Below, one piece after another: positions 57,331 through 64,000 of a stretch of 64,000 nt of DNA. The stretch is from Solibacillus ferritrahens. GTDB lineage: Bacteria; Bacillota; Bacilli; Bacillales_A; Planococcaceae. Made by a program: the position numbers and the translations under genes. The notes below the pieces were generated by a model. That model had not been told where the DNA came from. It did no database searches and saw only the letters and a program-made list of their open reading frames with translations. The DNA lies in contig NZ_JAXCLE010000004.1 in NCBI RefSeq assembly GCF_037027585.1, positions 62,001 through 126,000 of the forward strand. The letters run 5' to 3'. Position 1 is the first letter of the stretch, and every line of letters starts with the position of its first letter.

Positions 57331-59685
57331 ATGAATACATTTTTAATTATTAACTGGATTGCATTCATTGCTGTGCTACTTTATGCATTAGGGTTATTTG
57401 CATACTTATTGAAAACACGCTATGACTACATTCAGCTTGGTCGTAAAGAAGAGTTTAATCAAAAATTTTCTGAGCGCATGGAAGATATTATCGAGAAAGT
57501 ATTCGGTCAATCCAAATTAATGAAAGACAAGAAGATGGGACTTGTACACGTTCTGTTTTTCTACGGATTTTTAATGGTTCAGTTTGGAGCAATTGACCTG
57601 ATTTGGAAAGGGTTGGCACCGGGTTCGCATTTGCCATTAGGCGGCTTATACCCAGTATTTACATTTACACAGGAGCTTGTCGTACTAACGATTTTAATCG
57701 CAGTTGCAGTCGCATTTTACCGTCGTTATATGGAAAAGCTTGCTCGTTTAAAGCAAGGATTTAAAAACGGTTTAGTATACATGTTTTTAGCAATTTTAAT
57801 GTTTGCCACACTATTTGGTAACGGTTTTTATTTAATTTGGCATGATCATGGCTTAACAGGCTCTGAACCTGTTGCTTCAGCTATTGCATGGGTATTCCAA
57901 TGGATGAACCCAACAATTGCTGCCGTAATGTTCTTTGTAATGTGGTGGGCGCATTTATTAGCGCTATTAGCATTCCTTGTTTATATTCCACAAGGTAAGC
58001 ACTTCCACTTAATTACGTCGATTTTAAATGTTTATTTCAATCGTCAAGACCGTATGGGTACATTACGTCCAATCGATTTTGCAGCTTTGGAAGAAGCGGA
58101 AGACGAGGAAAGTATGCCGCCGCTTGGAGTTGGTAAAATTCATGACTTCACGCAGAAGCAAATGCTCGATTTATATTCCTGTGTTGAATGTGGCCGCTGT
58201 ACGAATATGTGTCCGGCAACAGGTACAGGAAAAATGCTGTCGCCAATGGATTTACTTGTAAAATTGCGTGATCACTTAACATTTACAGGGGCTGTTGAAC
58301 TAAAGAAAAAGCCTTGGGTACCATTTTCTTTCTTCAACAATACACAAGGGAACCAATTAGCAATGGCAGCTGGTGCTGAAGGTGCGGTAATTGAAGATAT
58401 TTATAGTCCATCATTAATTGGTGATGTTATTACAGAAGAGGAAATTTGGGCTTGTACAACATGCCGTAACTGTGAAGATCAATGTCCGGTAATGAATGAG
58501 CATGTGGATAAAATTATTGATTTACGCCGTTATTTAACAATGACAGAAGGTAAAGTAAACCCGGATGCACAGCGTGCGATGACTAATATCGAACGCCAAG
58601 GTAATCCATGGGGATTAAACCGTAAAGAGAAAGAAAACTGGAGAGAGCTGGACGAATCTGTTTATGTTCCAACAGTTAAAGAGCTAAAAAAATCAGGCGA
58701 AGAAATGGAATATTTATTCTGGGTAGGTTCGATGGGTTCATTTGACAACCGCTCACAAAAAATTGCATTAGCATTCGCAAAATTAATGAATAAGGCCGGC
58801 GTTAAGTTCGCTATTTTAGGTAATAAGGAAAAGAACTCTGGTGATACACCACGCCGTTTAGGAAATGAATTCCTGTTCCAAGAGCTGGCAACTGCAAATA
58901 TTGATGAATTTGAAAAAAATGGTGTGACGAAAATTGTTACAATTGACCCGCACGCATACAATATTTTTAAAAATGAATATCAGGATTTCGGTTGGAAAGG
59001 TGAAGTACTTCACCATACAGAGCTTTTATACGATTTAATCCAAGAAGGTCGTTTAACGATGGACTACCGTGTGGATGAAACGATTGTATTCCATGATTCA
59101 TGTTATTTAGGTCGCTACAATGATGTATATGATCCACCACGTGAAATTCTAAAAGGTATAGCAGGTGTTAAGCTGGTAGAAATGACACGTAATCGTCAGG
59201 ATGGTATGTGTTGTGGTGCCGGTGGTGGCTTAATGTGGATGGAAGAGCATGTCGGAAACCGTATTAACGTAGCACGTACAGAGCAGGCTCTGGCAACACA
59301 GGCTTCTGTTATTTCCTCAGGATGTCCGTACTGTTTAACAATGCTTTCAGATGGTACAAAAGCAAAAGAAGTGGAAGAAACAGTGGGAACATTTGATATT
59401 GCGGAAATTTTAGAGCGAGCAGTATTCGGTACACCGCAAAAAGTTCAAGTACAAAAAGAGCAGGTAGAAGAAATCGAAGAAGAAACGATTTTAGAACCAG
59501 TGGAAGTTTCTGGAGAACAGACTAACGAAAATGTGCAGCAGACAGAACCTGCAGAAGTTGAAAAAGAAGCACCTCCTGTAGAACAATCATCGATTATTGA
59601 AGAGCAACAAGTCGCAACGGATGAAGATTTAGCACAGAGTCCTTCTGAGGAAAATGATGAACAGGATAAAGAAAATAAGAATTAA
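57331..59685 (+). CDS. fadF: Membrane iron-sulfur oxidoreductase FadF-like, with acidic tail
   Basis: A 784-residue protein. Membrane helices in about residues 5-230 (heme-binding narG-gamma-like) are followed by two 4Fe-4S motifs (CVECGRCTNMCP near 285 and CTTCRNCEDQCP near 374). Two CCG domains follow (HDSCYLGRYND near 590, CCGAGGG near 628, SGCPYC). It matches FadF (YwjF), thought to pass electrons from acyl-CoA dehydrogenation or ETF to the quinone pool. The last 80 or so residues are acidic, Glu/Gln/Val-rich and probably disordered. That tail makes the protein longer than B. subtilis FadF. Confidence 0.9.
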   Translation: MNTFLIINWIAFIAVLLYALGLFAYLLKTRYDYIQLGRKEEFNQKFSERMEDIIEKVFGQSKLMKDKKMGLVHVLFFYGFLMVQFGAIDLIWKGLAPGSHLPLGGLYPVFTFTQELVVLTILIAVAVAFYRRYMEKLARLKQGFKNGLVYMFLAILMFATLFGNGFYLIWHDHGLTGSEPVASAIAWVFQWMNPTIAAVMFFVMWWAHLLALLAFLVYIPQGKHFHLITSILNVYFNRQDRMGTLRPIDFAALEEAEDEESMPPLGVGKIHDFTQKQMLDLYSCVECGRCTNMCPATGTGKMLSPMDLLVKLRDHLTFTGAVELKKKPWVPFSFFNNTQGNQLAMAAGAEGAVIEDIYSPSLIGDVITEEEIWACTTCRNCEDQCPVMNEHVDKIIDLRRYLTMTEGKVNPDAQRAMTNIERQGNPWGLNRKEKENWRELDESVYVPTVKELKKSGEEMEYLFWVGSMGSFDNRSQKIALAFAKLMNKAGVKFAILGNKEKNSGDTPRRLGNEFLFQELATANIDEFEKNGVTKIVTIDPHAYNIFKNEYQDFGWKGEVLHHTELLYDLIQEGRLTMDYRVDETIVFHDSCYLGRYNDVYDPPREILKGIAGVKLVEMTRNRQDGMCCGAGGGLMWMEEHVGNRINVARTEQALATQASVISSGCPYCLTMLSDGTKAKEVEETVGTFDIAEILERAVFGTPQKVQVQKEQVEEIEEETILEPVEVSGEQTNENVQQTEPAEVEKEAPPVEQSSIIEEQQVATDEDLAQSPSEENDEQDKENKN

Positions 59686-59767
59686 AGAGAAGAATATTTA
59701 AATTCAGTATATTTGAATAATTGTTGCAGTTTAGAAAACTATTTAATACAATGAAATTAAGTGAAGA

Positions 59768-59798
59768 AATGGGAGTAGCTATTACTCTCATTTTTTTC
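59768..59798 (+). terminator. Intrinsic terminator of fadF
   Basis: ATGGGAGTA pairs with TACTCTCAT across a short loop, followed by T7. Confidence 0.8.
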
Positions 59799-59804
59799 TA
59801 AATA

Positions 59805-59833
59805 TTGATTGAGCGAGCGTTCAGTCAAATAAA
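59805..59833 (+). promoter_or_regulatory. Thiolase-operon promoter region with FadR-like operator
   Basis: TTGATT (59805-59810) is followed by an imperfect palindrome at 59810-59827 (TGAGCGAGC with GTTCAGTCA). The -10 region is less clear (about 59825-59833). The layout copies the fadF promoter, with the operator between the promoter elements, so common control is likely. Confidence 0.55.
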
Positions 59834-59976
59834 CCAAGAAATGATTTACACAGAGGGAAAGCAGCAAAATTGTTCTTTTTACCATTAAGTAAAGGGGTTA
59901 CTTGAAGTTGGTGAAAAAGGCAAAATCTATTTCGGATTTTGCAAGATTAGCAGATTCAAACAAAGGGGTGTATGTA

Positions 59977-61167
59977 TTGTCGAGAACAGTCATTTTAGAC
60001 GGAGCACGGACGCCATTTGGTAAATTTGGTGGTGCATTAAGTTCATTAACAGCAAGTGATTTAGGTGGAATTGTGATTAAAGAGGCATTGGCAAAAGCGA
60101 ATGTAGCAACAGATGCAGTAGACGAAGTAATTATTGGAACGGTGTTACAAGCAGGGCAAGGGCAAATCCCTTCACGACAAGCTGCAAACAAAGCCGGGAT
60201 TCCATGGAATGTAAAAACAGAAACAATTAATAAAGTCTGTGCATCAGGAATGCGCAGTGTAACACTTGCCGATCAACTCATTCGATTAGGGGATGAAGAG
60301 GTGATCGTGGCTGGCGGAATGGAATCGATGTCAAACGCACCGTACTATATGCCAAAAGGGAGATTTGGCTTGCGTATGGGAGATGCAAGTTTAGTAGATG
60401 GCATGATTTATGATGGTCTGTCATGTGCATTTCATCCAAAACAAGTGCATATGGGCATTTACGGTAATGAAACAGCAAGTAAGTTTGAGGTTTCCCGTGA
60501 ACAGCAGGATGCATGGGCAGCACGTAGCCACGAAAAAGCACTTGGAGCGATTGAATCAGGTAAATTTGCTGAAGAAATTGTAGGCGTAGAAATTCCACAA
60601 AGAAAAGGTGAGCCGCTTCGCATAGAAACAGATGAAGCACCGCGCTTAGGGACAACAATGGAAACGCTTGCAAAATTAAAGTCGGCATTTAGCAGCGATG
60701 GATCTATTACAGCGGGGAATGCACCGGGTGTAAATGACGGGGCATGTGCATTAGTACTTATGAGTGAAGAAAAAGCACAACAAGAAAACCGCCAGCCACT
60801 TGCAACAATCCTGGCACATGCAGAAGTGGGAGTAGCACCGGAAGATTTCCCTCAAACACCAGGACTTGTAATTAATCAATTACTTGAAAAGTCCGGTAAA
60901 ACATTGGCAGACATTGATTTAATCGAAATTAATGAAGCATTCGCGGCAGTTGCGCTAGTTAGCAATCAAATTAGCGGTTTAGATGAGAATAAAGTGAATG
61001 TCAATGGTGGAGCAGTTGCATTGGGTCACCCAATTGGAGCAAGTGGTACCCGTATCATTTTAACACTCGCTTACGAATTGAAACGTCGTGGCGGTGGTTT
61101 AGGGATTGCGGCAATTTGTTCAGGCGGTGGCCAAGGTGACGCGGTATTAATCGAAGTAACAAACTAA
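59977..61167 (+). CDS. fadA: Acetyl-CoA C-acyltransferase (thiolase)
   Basis: A 396-residue thiolase. The acyl-carrying cysteine is in NKVCASGMRS (near 90), and the other active-site residues lie in IEINEAFAA, GGAVALGHPIGASG and ICSGGGQGDA. It cleaves 3-ketoacyl-CoA in beta-oxidation or makes acetoacetyl-CoA. The start is placed at TTG 59977 (MSRTVILDGARTPFG), with AAAGGGG 6 nt upstream. A second possible start, TTG 59902, also has AAAGGGG and would add 25 residues. The hydroxyacyl-CoA dehydrogenase gene follows 13 bp later. The mmgA gene of B. subtilis is the alternative name. Confidence 0.9.
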   Translation: MSRTVILDGARTPFGKFGGALSSLTASDLGGIVIKEALAKANVATDAVDEVIIGTVLQAGQGQIPSRQAANKAGIPWNVKTETINKVCASGMRSVTLADQLIRLGDEEVIVAGGMESMSNAPYYMPKGRFGLRMGDASLVDGMIYDGLSCAFHPKQVHMGIYGNETASKFEVSREQQDAWAARSHEKALGAIESGKFAEEIVGVEIPQRKGEPLRIETDEAPRLGTTMETLAKLKSAFSSDGSITAGNAPGVNDGACALVLMSEEKAQQENRQPLATILAHAEVGVAPEDFPQTPGLVINQLLEKSGKTLADIDLIEINEAFAAVALVSNQISGLDENKVNVNGGAVALGHPIGASGTRIILTLAYELKRRGGGLGIAAICSGGGQGDAVLIEVTN

Positions 61168-61180
61168 GGGGATGAAATAA

Positions 61181-62035
61181 ATGACGATTCAAAAAGTTAT
61201 GGTCATAGGTGCAGGGCAAATGGGTTCCGGGATCGCACAAGTTTGTGCACAAGCAGGCTATGAAGTCATTTTAAATGATATGAAGGATGAGTTTTTCGAA
61301 CGCGGTCTAAATACCATTACGAAAAACCTGACACGTGATGTAGAAAAAGGTCGGAAAACAGAAGAAGAAAAATCAGCTATATTAGCACGAATTACAAAAT
61401 CTGTGGCCATTGAGGATGCAAAAAACGCAGACATTATTATTGAAGCGGCCGTTGAAAATATGGATATTAAACAATCAATTTTTAAACAGCTTGATGAAAT
61501 TGCACCTAAGCATGCGATTTTAGCAACGAATACATCAAGTTTGCCAATTACAGAAATTGCGGCAGTGACTAAGCGTCCGGAACAAGTGATTGGCATGCAC
61601 TTTATGAATCCTGTACCTGTCATGAAGCTTGTGGAAATTATTCGCGGTCTTGCAACAACAGATGCAGTATATGAAACGGTTGCCGATATGACAAAGCAGC
61701 TTGGTAAAACAGGTGTAGAAGTAAATGACTTCCCAGGCTTTATTTCGAATCGTATTTTACTACCAATGATCAATGAAGCGATTTATGCATTGTATGAAGG
61801 GGTAGCAACGAAAGAAGCGATTGATGATGTGATGAAGATGGGGATGAATCATCCGATGGGTCCACTCACATTAGCTGATTTTATCGGGCTAGATACATGC
61901 TTATCGATTATGGAAATTTTACATGAGGGACTTGGGGATGGTAAGTATCGCCCTTGTCCATTATTACGCAAATATGTGGCAGCCGGCTGGTTAGGCAAAA
62001 AGAGCGGCCGAGGTTTCTACATATACGAAAGCTGA
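61181..62035 (+). CDS. 3-hydroxyacyl/3-hydroxybutyryl-CoA dehydrogenase
   Basis: A 284-residue dehydrogenase of the HBD family. The NAD loop is GAGQMGSG (10-17). The catalytic pair is in the GMHFMNPVPVMKLVEII region (His near 140) and a nearby glutamate. ANDFPGFI-like VNDFPGFISNRIL and the C-terminal HPMGPLTLADFIGLD complete the family pattern. It resembles MmgB of B. subtilis. The start is ATG 61181 with AGGGGATG upstream. It is the second gene of the thiolase operon. Confidence 0.94.
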   Translation: MTIQKVMVIGAGQMGSGIAQVCAQAGYEVILNDMKDEFFERGLNTITKNLTRDVEKGRKTEEEKSAILARITKSVAIEDAKNADIIIEAAVENMDIKQSIFKQLDEIAPKHAILATNTSSLPITEIAAVTKRPEQVIGMHFMNPVPVMKLVEIIRGLATTDAVYETVADMTKQLGKTGVEVNDFPGFISNRILLPMINEAIYALYEGVATKEAIDDVMKMGMNHPMGPLTLADFIGLDTCLSIMEILHEGLGDGKYRPCPLLRKYVAAGWLGKKSGRGFYIYES

Positions 62036-62044
62036 GGGACTCCT

Positions 62045-63181
62045 ATGAATCTACAATTTACTGATGAGCAGATAATGATGCGTAACATGGTACGTGATTT
62101 TGCCAAAACTGAAATCGAGCCATTTATCGAGCAAATGGAAGCGGGCGAATTCCCCAGGCATTTACTAACGAAAATGGGGGAGCTAGGACTGATGGGCATT
62201 ACAGCACCTGCTGAATACGGCGGGGCGGAAATGGATTTCACATCTTATATTATTGCTATCCATGAGCTATCGAAAGTAAGTGCAGTGATGGGTGTTATTT
62301 TATCAGTCCATACATCTGTTGGCACAAATCCGATTTTGTATTTCGGCAATGATGAACAAAAGAAACAGTATGTACCGAAGCTTGCAAGTGGTGAATATAT
62401 CGGAGCCTTTTGTTTAACGGAACCAAGTGCAGGAAGTGATGCAGGGTCTTTAAAAACACGGGCAGTTCGAGATGGAGAGCATTATGTTTTGGATGGTGCA
62501 AAAGTATTCATTACTAATGGCGGGGAAGCAGATGTCTATATCGTATTTGCTTCTACAAATCCTGAAGCGGGATCACGCGGGATTTCGGCATTTATTGTAG
62601 AAAAGAATACACCGGGCCTAATTATCGGCAAAGATGAACGCAAAATGGGACTGCATGGCTCCCGTACAGTACAGCTAACATTTGAAAACATGCGTATTCC
62701 TGCACAAAATCTTCTCGGGCAGGAAGGGGAAGGCTTTAAAATCGCAATGGCCAATTTAGATGTAGGTCGAATCGGCATTGCAGCCCAAAGCTTAGGCATT
62801 GCCGAAGCTGCGTTGGAAGCTGCGACAAATTATGCAAAAGAGCGCATTCAATTTGGAAAACCGATAGCCCAGCAGCAAGGAGTCGGCTTTAAGCTTGCTG
62901 ATATGGCCACAGCAGTTGAAGCGGCAAAGCTACTCGTTTACCGGGCTGCAAACTTACGAAGTGAAGGGTTATCATGCGGAAAGGAAGCGTCAATGGCAAA
63001 ATTATTCGCTTCTCAAACAGCAATGGATACAGCAATCGAAGCGGTACAGATTTTTGGTGGCTATGGCTATACAGAAGAATACCCAGTAGAACGCTATTTC
63101 CGCGACGCAAAAGTAACACAAATTTATGAAGGCACAAGCGAAATCCAACGCATCGTTATTAGTAAGCATGTGATTGGGTAG
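62045..63181 (+). CDS. Acyl-CoA dehydrogenase
   Basis: A 378-residue FAD enzyme catalysing the first step of beta-oxidation, probably on short- or medium-chain acyl-CoA. Motifs are LTEPSAGSDAGSL (near 122-134), VFITNGGEADVY, the FAD region GRIGIAAQSLG and the catalytic glutamate in IYEGTSEIQRIVISKH near 366. It resembles MmgC/AcdA. The start is ATG 62045, 9 bp after the preceding stop. Electrons presumably go to ETF and then FadF. Confidence 0.95.
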   Translation: MNLQFTDEQIMMRNMVRDFAKTEIEPFIEQMEAGEFPRHLLTKMGELGLMGITAPAEYGGAEMDFTSYIIAIHELSKVSAVMGVILSVHTSVGTNPILYFGNDEQKKQYVPKLASGEYIGAFCLTEPSAGSDAGSLKTRAVRDGEHYVLDGAKVFITNGGEADVYIVFASTNPEAGSRGISAFIVEKNTPGLIIGKDERKMGLHGSRTVQLTFENMRIPAQNLLGQEGEGFKIAMANLDVGRIGIAAQSLGIAEAALEAATNYAKERIQFGKPIAQQQGVGFKLADMATAVEAAKLLVYRAANLRSEGLSCGKEASMAKLFASQTAMDTAIEAVQIFGGYGYTEEYPVERYFRDAKVTQIYEGTSEIQRIVISKHVIG

Positions 63182-63201
63182 ATATTTTTGATAAGTAGTA
63201 A

Positions 63202-63321
63202 GGTTGCTTCTGCGGTGGTAGCAATAAGTTGCCACCATCCTTGGTGCAAAGAACTAGAGACAAACTAGTTTATCTCTAGTTGTTGTCCGCGGAAAGCGTA
63301 ACCGTAACGGAAATCAACAGT
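63202..63321 (+). repeat. Folded repeat element between the two acyl-CoA dehydrogenase genes
   Basis: An outer stem GGTTGC (63202-63207) with GTAACC (63298-63303) encloses a GCGG/CCGC pair, a GGTGG/CCACC hairpin (63214-63236) and an 8-bp hairpin ACTAGAGA/TCTCTAGT (63253-63280). The 3' end, CCGCGGAAAGCG followed by GGAAATCAACAG (63310-63321), matches the end of a palindromic repeat I remember as scattered in Bacillus genomes. It lies inside an operon gap of 168 bp and may influence the downstream gene. Confidence 0.5.
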
Positions 63322-63349
63322 TAATCTAATTTAAAGGGGATATGGGGAA

Positions 63350-64000
63350 ATGAACTTTCAATTATCAGAAGAACACCAACAATTACGCGAAATGATTCGC
63401 GACTTTGCAATTAATGAAGTGGCACCAACAGCTGAGCACCGTGATGAACATGAGGAATTTGACCGCGGCATTTTCGACAAAATGGCAGAGCTAGGCTTAA
63501 CGGGGATTCCATGGCCGGAAGAATACGGTGGTGCAGGCTTTGATTATTTAGCGTACTGTATCGCAGTAGAGGAACTGTCACGAGTATGTGCCTCAACAGG
63601 GGTAACATTATCGGCGCATACATCACTAGCAGGCTGGCCGATTTTCAAATTCGGCAATGAAGAGCAAAAGCAAAAGTATTTACGTCCAATGGCAGAAGGT
63701 AAAAAAATAGGTGCTTACGGCTTAACAGAGCCAGCATCAGGTTCAGATGCTGGCGGGATGAAGACATACGCGGTAAAAGACGGCGATGACTACATTTTAA
63801 ATGGCTCAAAAATCTTTATTACAAATGGTGGCATTGCAGATATTTATGTTGTGTTTGCAGTAACAGATCCAGAGGCGAAAAACGGTACAACTGCCTTTAT
63901 CGTTGAAGCGGATTACCCAGGGTTTTCTGTAGGGAAAAAGGAGAGAAAACTAGGAATTCGTTCATCTCCAACAACGGAAATTATTTTCGATAATTGCCGT
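63350..64000 (+). CDS. Acyl-CoA dehydrogenase, 3' end cut by the window edge
   Basis: The reading frame from ATG 63350 (GGGGATATGGGG upstream) stays open to position 64000, giving 217 residues. The sequence MNFQLSEEHQQLREMIRDFA, GIPWPEEYGG, LTEPASGSDAGGM and FITNGGIADIYVVF are typical of acyl-CoA dehydrogenases. It is a paralogue of the preceding gene. The catalytic C-terminal half lies outside the window. It belongs to the same beta-oxidation cluster. Confidence 0.93.
   Translation, partial: MNFQLSEEHQQLREMIRDFAINEVAPTAEHRDEHEEFDRGIFDKMAELGLTGIPWPEEYGGAGFDYLAYCIAVEELSRVCASTGVTLSAHTSLAGWPIFKFGNEEQKQKYLRPMAEGKKIGAYGLTEPASGSDAGGMKTYAVKDGDDYILNGSKIFITNGGIADIYVVFAVTDPEAKNGTTAFIVEADYPGFSVGKKERKLGIRSSPTTEIIFDNCR

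Overview
The window reads as the chromosome of a low-GC, endospore-forming Bacillales bacterium, most likely a Planococcaceae member (Solibacillus/Lysinibacillus type). The evidence is the long synteny with the Bacillus subtilis ywd-ywf-ywh-ywi region (pdxK, ung, ywdI, ywdK, gerQ, hemQ, lipL, rsfA, ywfO, ywhB, ywhD, pbpG, speB, ywiB, argS), the sporulation genes gerQ, rsfA and pbpG, a bacillithiol deacetylase, strong AGGAGG-type ribosome binding sites and many intrinsic terminators. No rRNA, tRNA, insertion sequence, phage or CRISPR array was seen.

Layout. 0-10.5 kb: a cut SDR gene, an MhqN-type nitroreductase behind a double palindromic operator, YbaK, a YczE-like membrane protein, kbl, the divergent methionine-salvage pair mtnE/mtnU, an SOS-controlled uvrX-yolD pair, an SDR-type threonine dehydrogenase and the broken 3' end of an acyl-CoA synthetase gene. 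10.9-16.6 kb: a trp operon (trpEDCFBA, minus strand) under a tryptophan T-box, in which trpE is strikingly reduced and lacks the catalytic segments. 16.7-20.6 kb: queT with a preQ1 riboswitch, then a TrpXYZ-like ABC transporter with a long structured element between its first two genes. 20.7-24.5 kb: ilvA, an SDR gene and a YjiH-type membrane protein. 24.8-30.7 kb: an A+T-rich accessory locus of glycerate kinase, a KdgT-type permease, a CdaR regulator, a uridine-kinase-like P-loop protein, an ECF S component and a LarA-type nickel-pincer racemase. 30.8-51.3 kb: conserved core genes. 51.5-57.1 kb: an acyl-CoA dehydrogenase-like gene and a cobalamin-riboswitch operon for B12 import, cobinamide salvage and adenosylation. 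57.3-64 kb: a beta-oxidation cluster (fadF, thiolase, hydroxyacyl-CoA dehydrogenase, two acyl-CoA dehydrogenases), whose two promoters each carry a FadR-like inverted repeat.

How the genes work together. Threonine is handled by three routes here: SDR-type Tdh plus Kbl, encoded about 5 kb apart, and IlvA. MtnE and MtnU form a glutamine-transaminase/omega-amidase pair. The B12 genes form one uptake-salvage-activation unit. The fad genes share an operator design. The 24.8-30.7 kb locus looks like a module for 2-hydroxy acids such as glycerate.

Most unusual observation. Three intergenic gaps (4.64-4.79, 7.03-7.31 and 38.68-38.80 kb) are filled with a degenerate repeat whose 9-bp core, TGRCGAWTA, recurs every 21 bp almost without exception, with about 12 bp of changing sequence between cores. 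All three arrays have the same orientation, and each begins just after the intrinsic terminator of a plus-strand gene. I know of no described element with this structure. Other strong leads are the reduced TrpE, the LarA/glycerate-kinase locus and the folded element between the two transporter genes.
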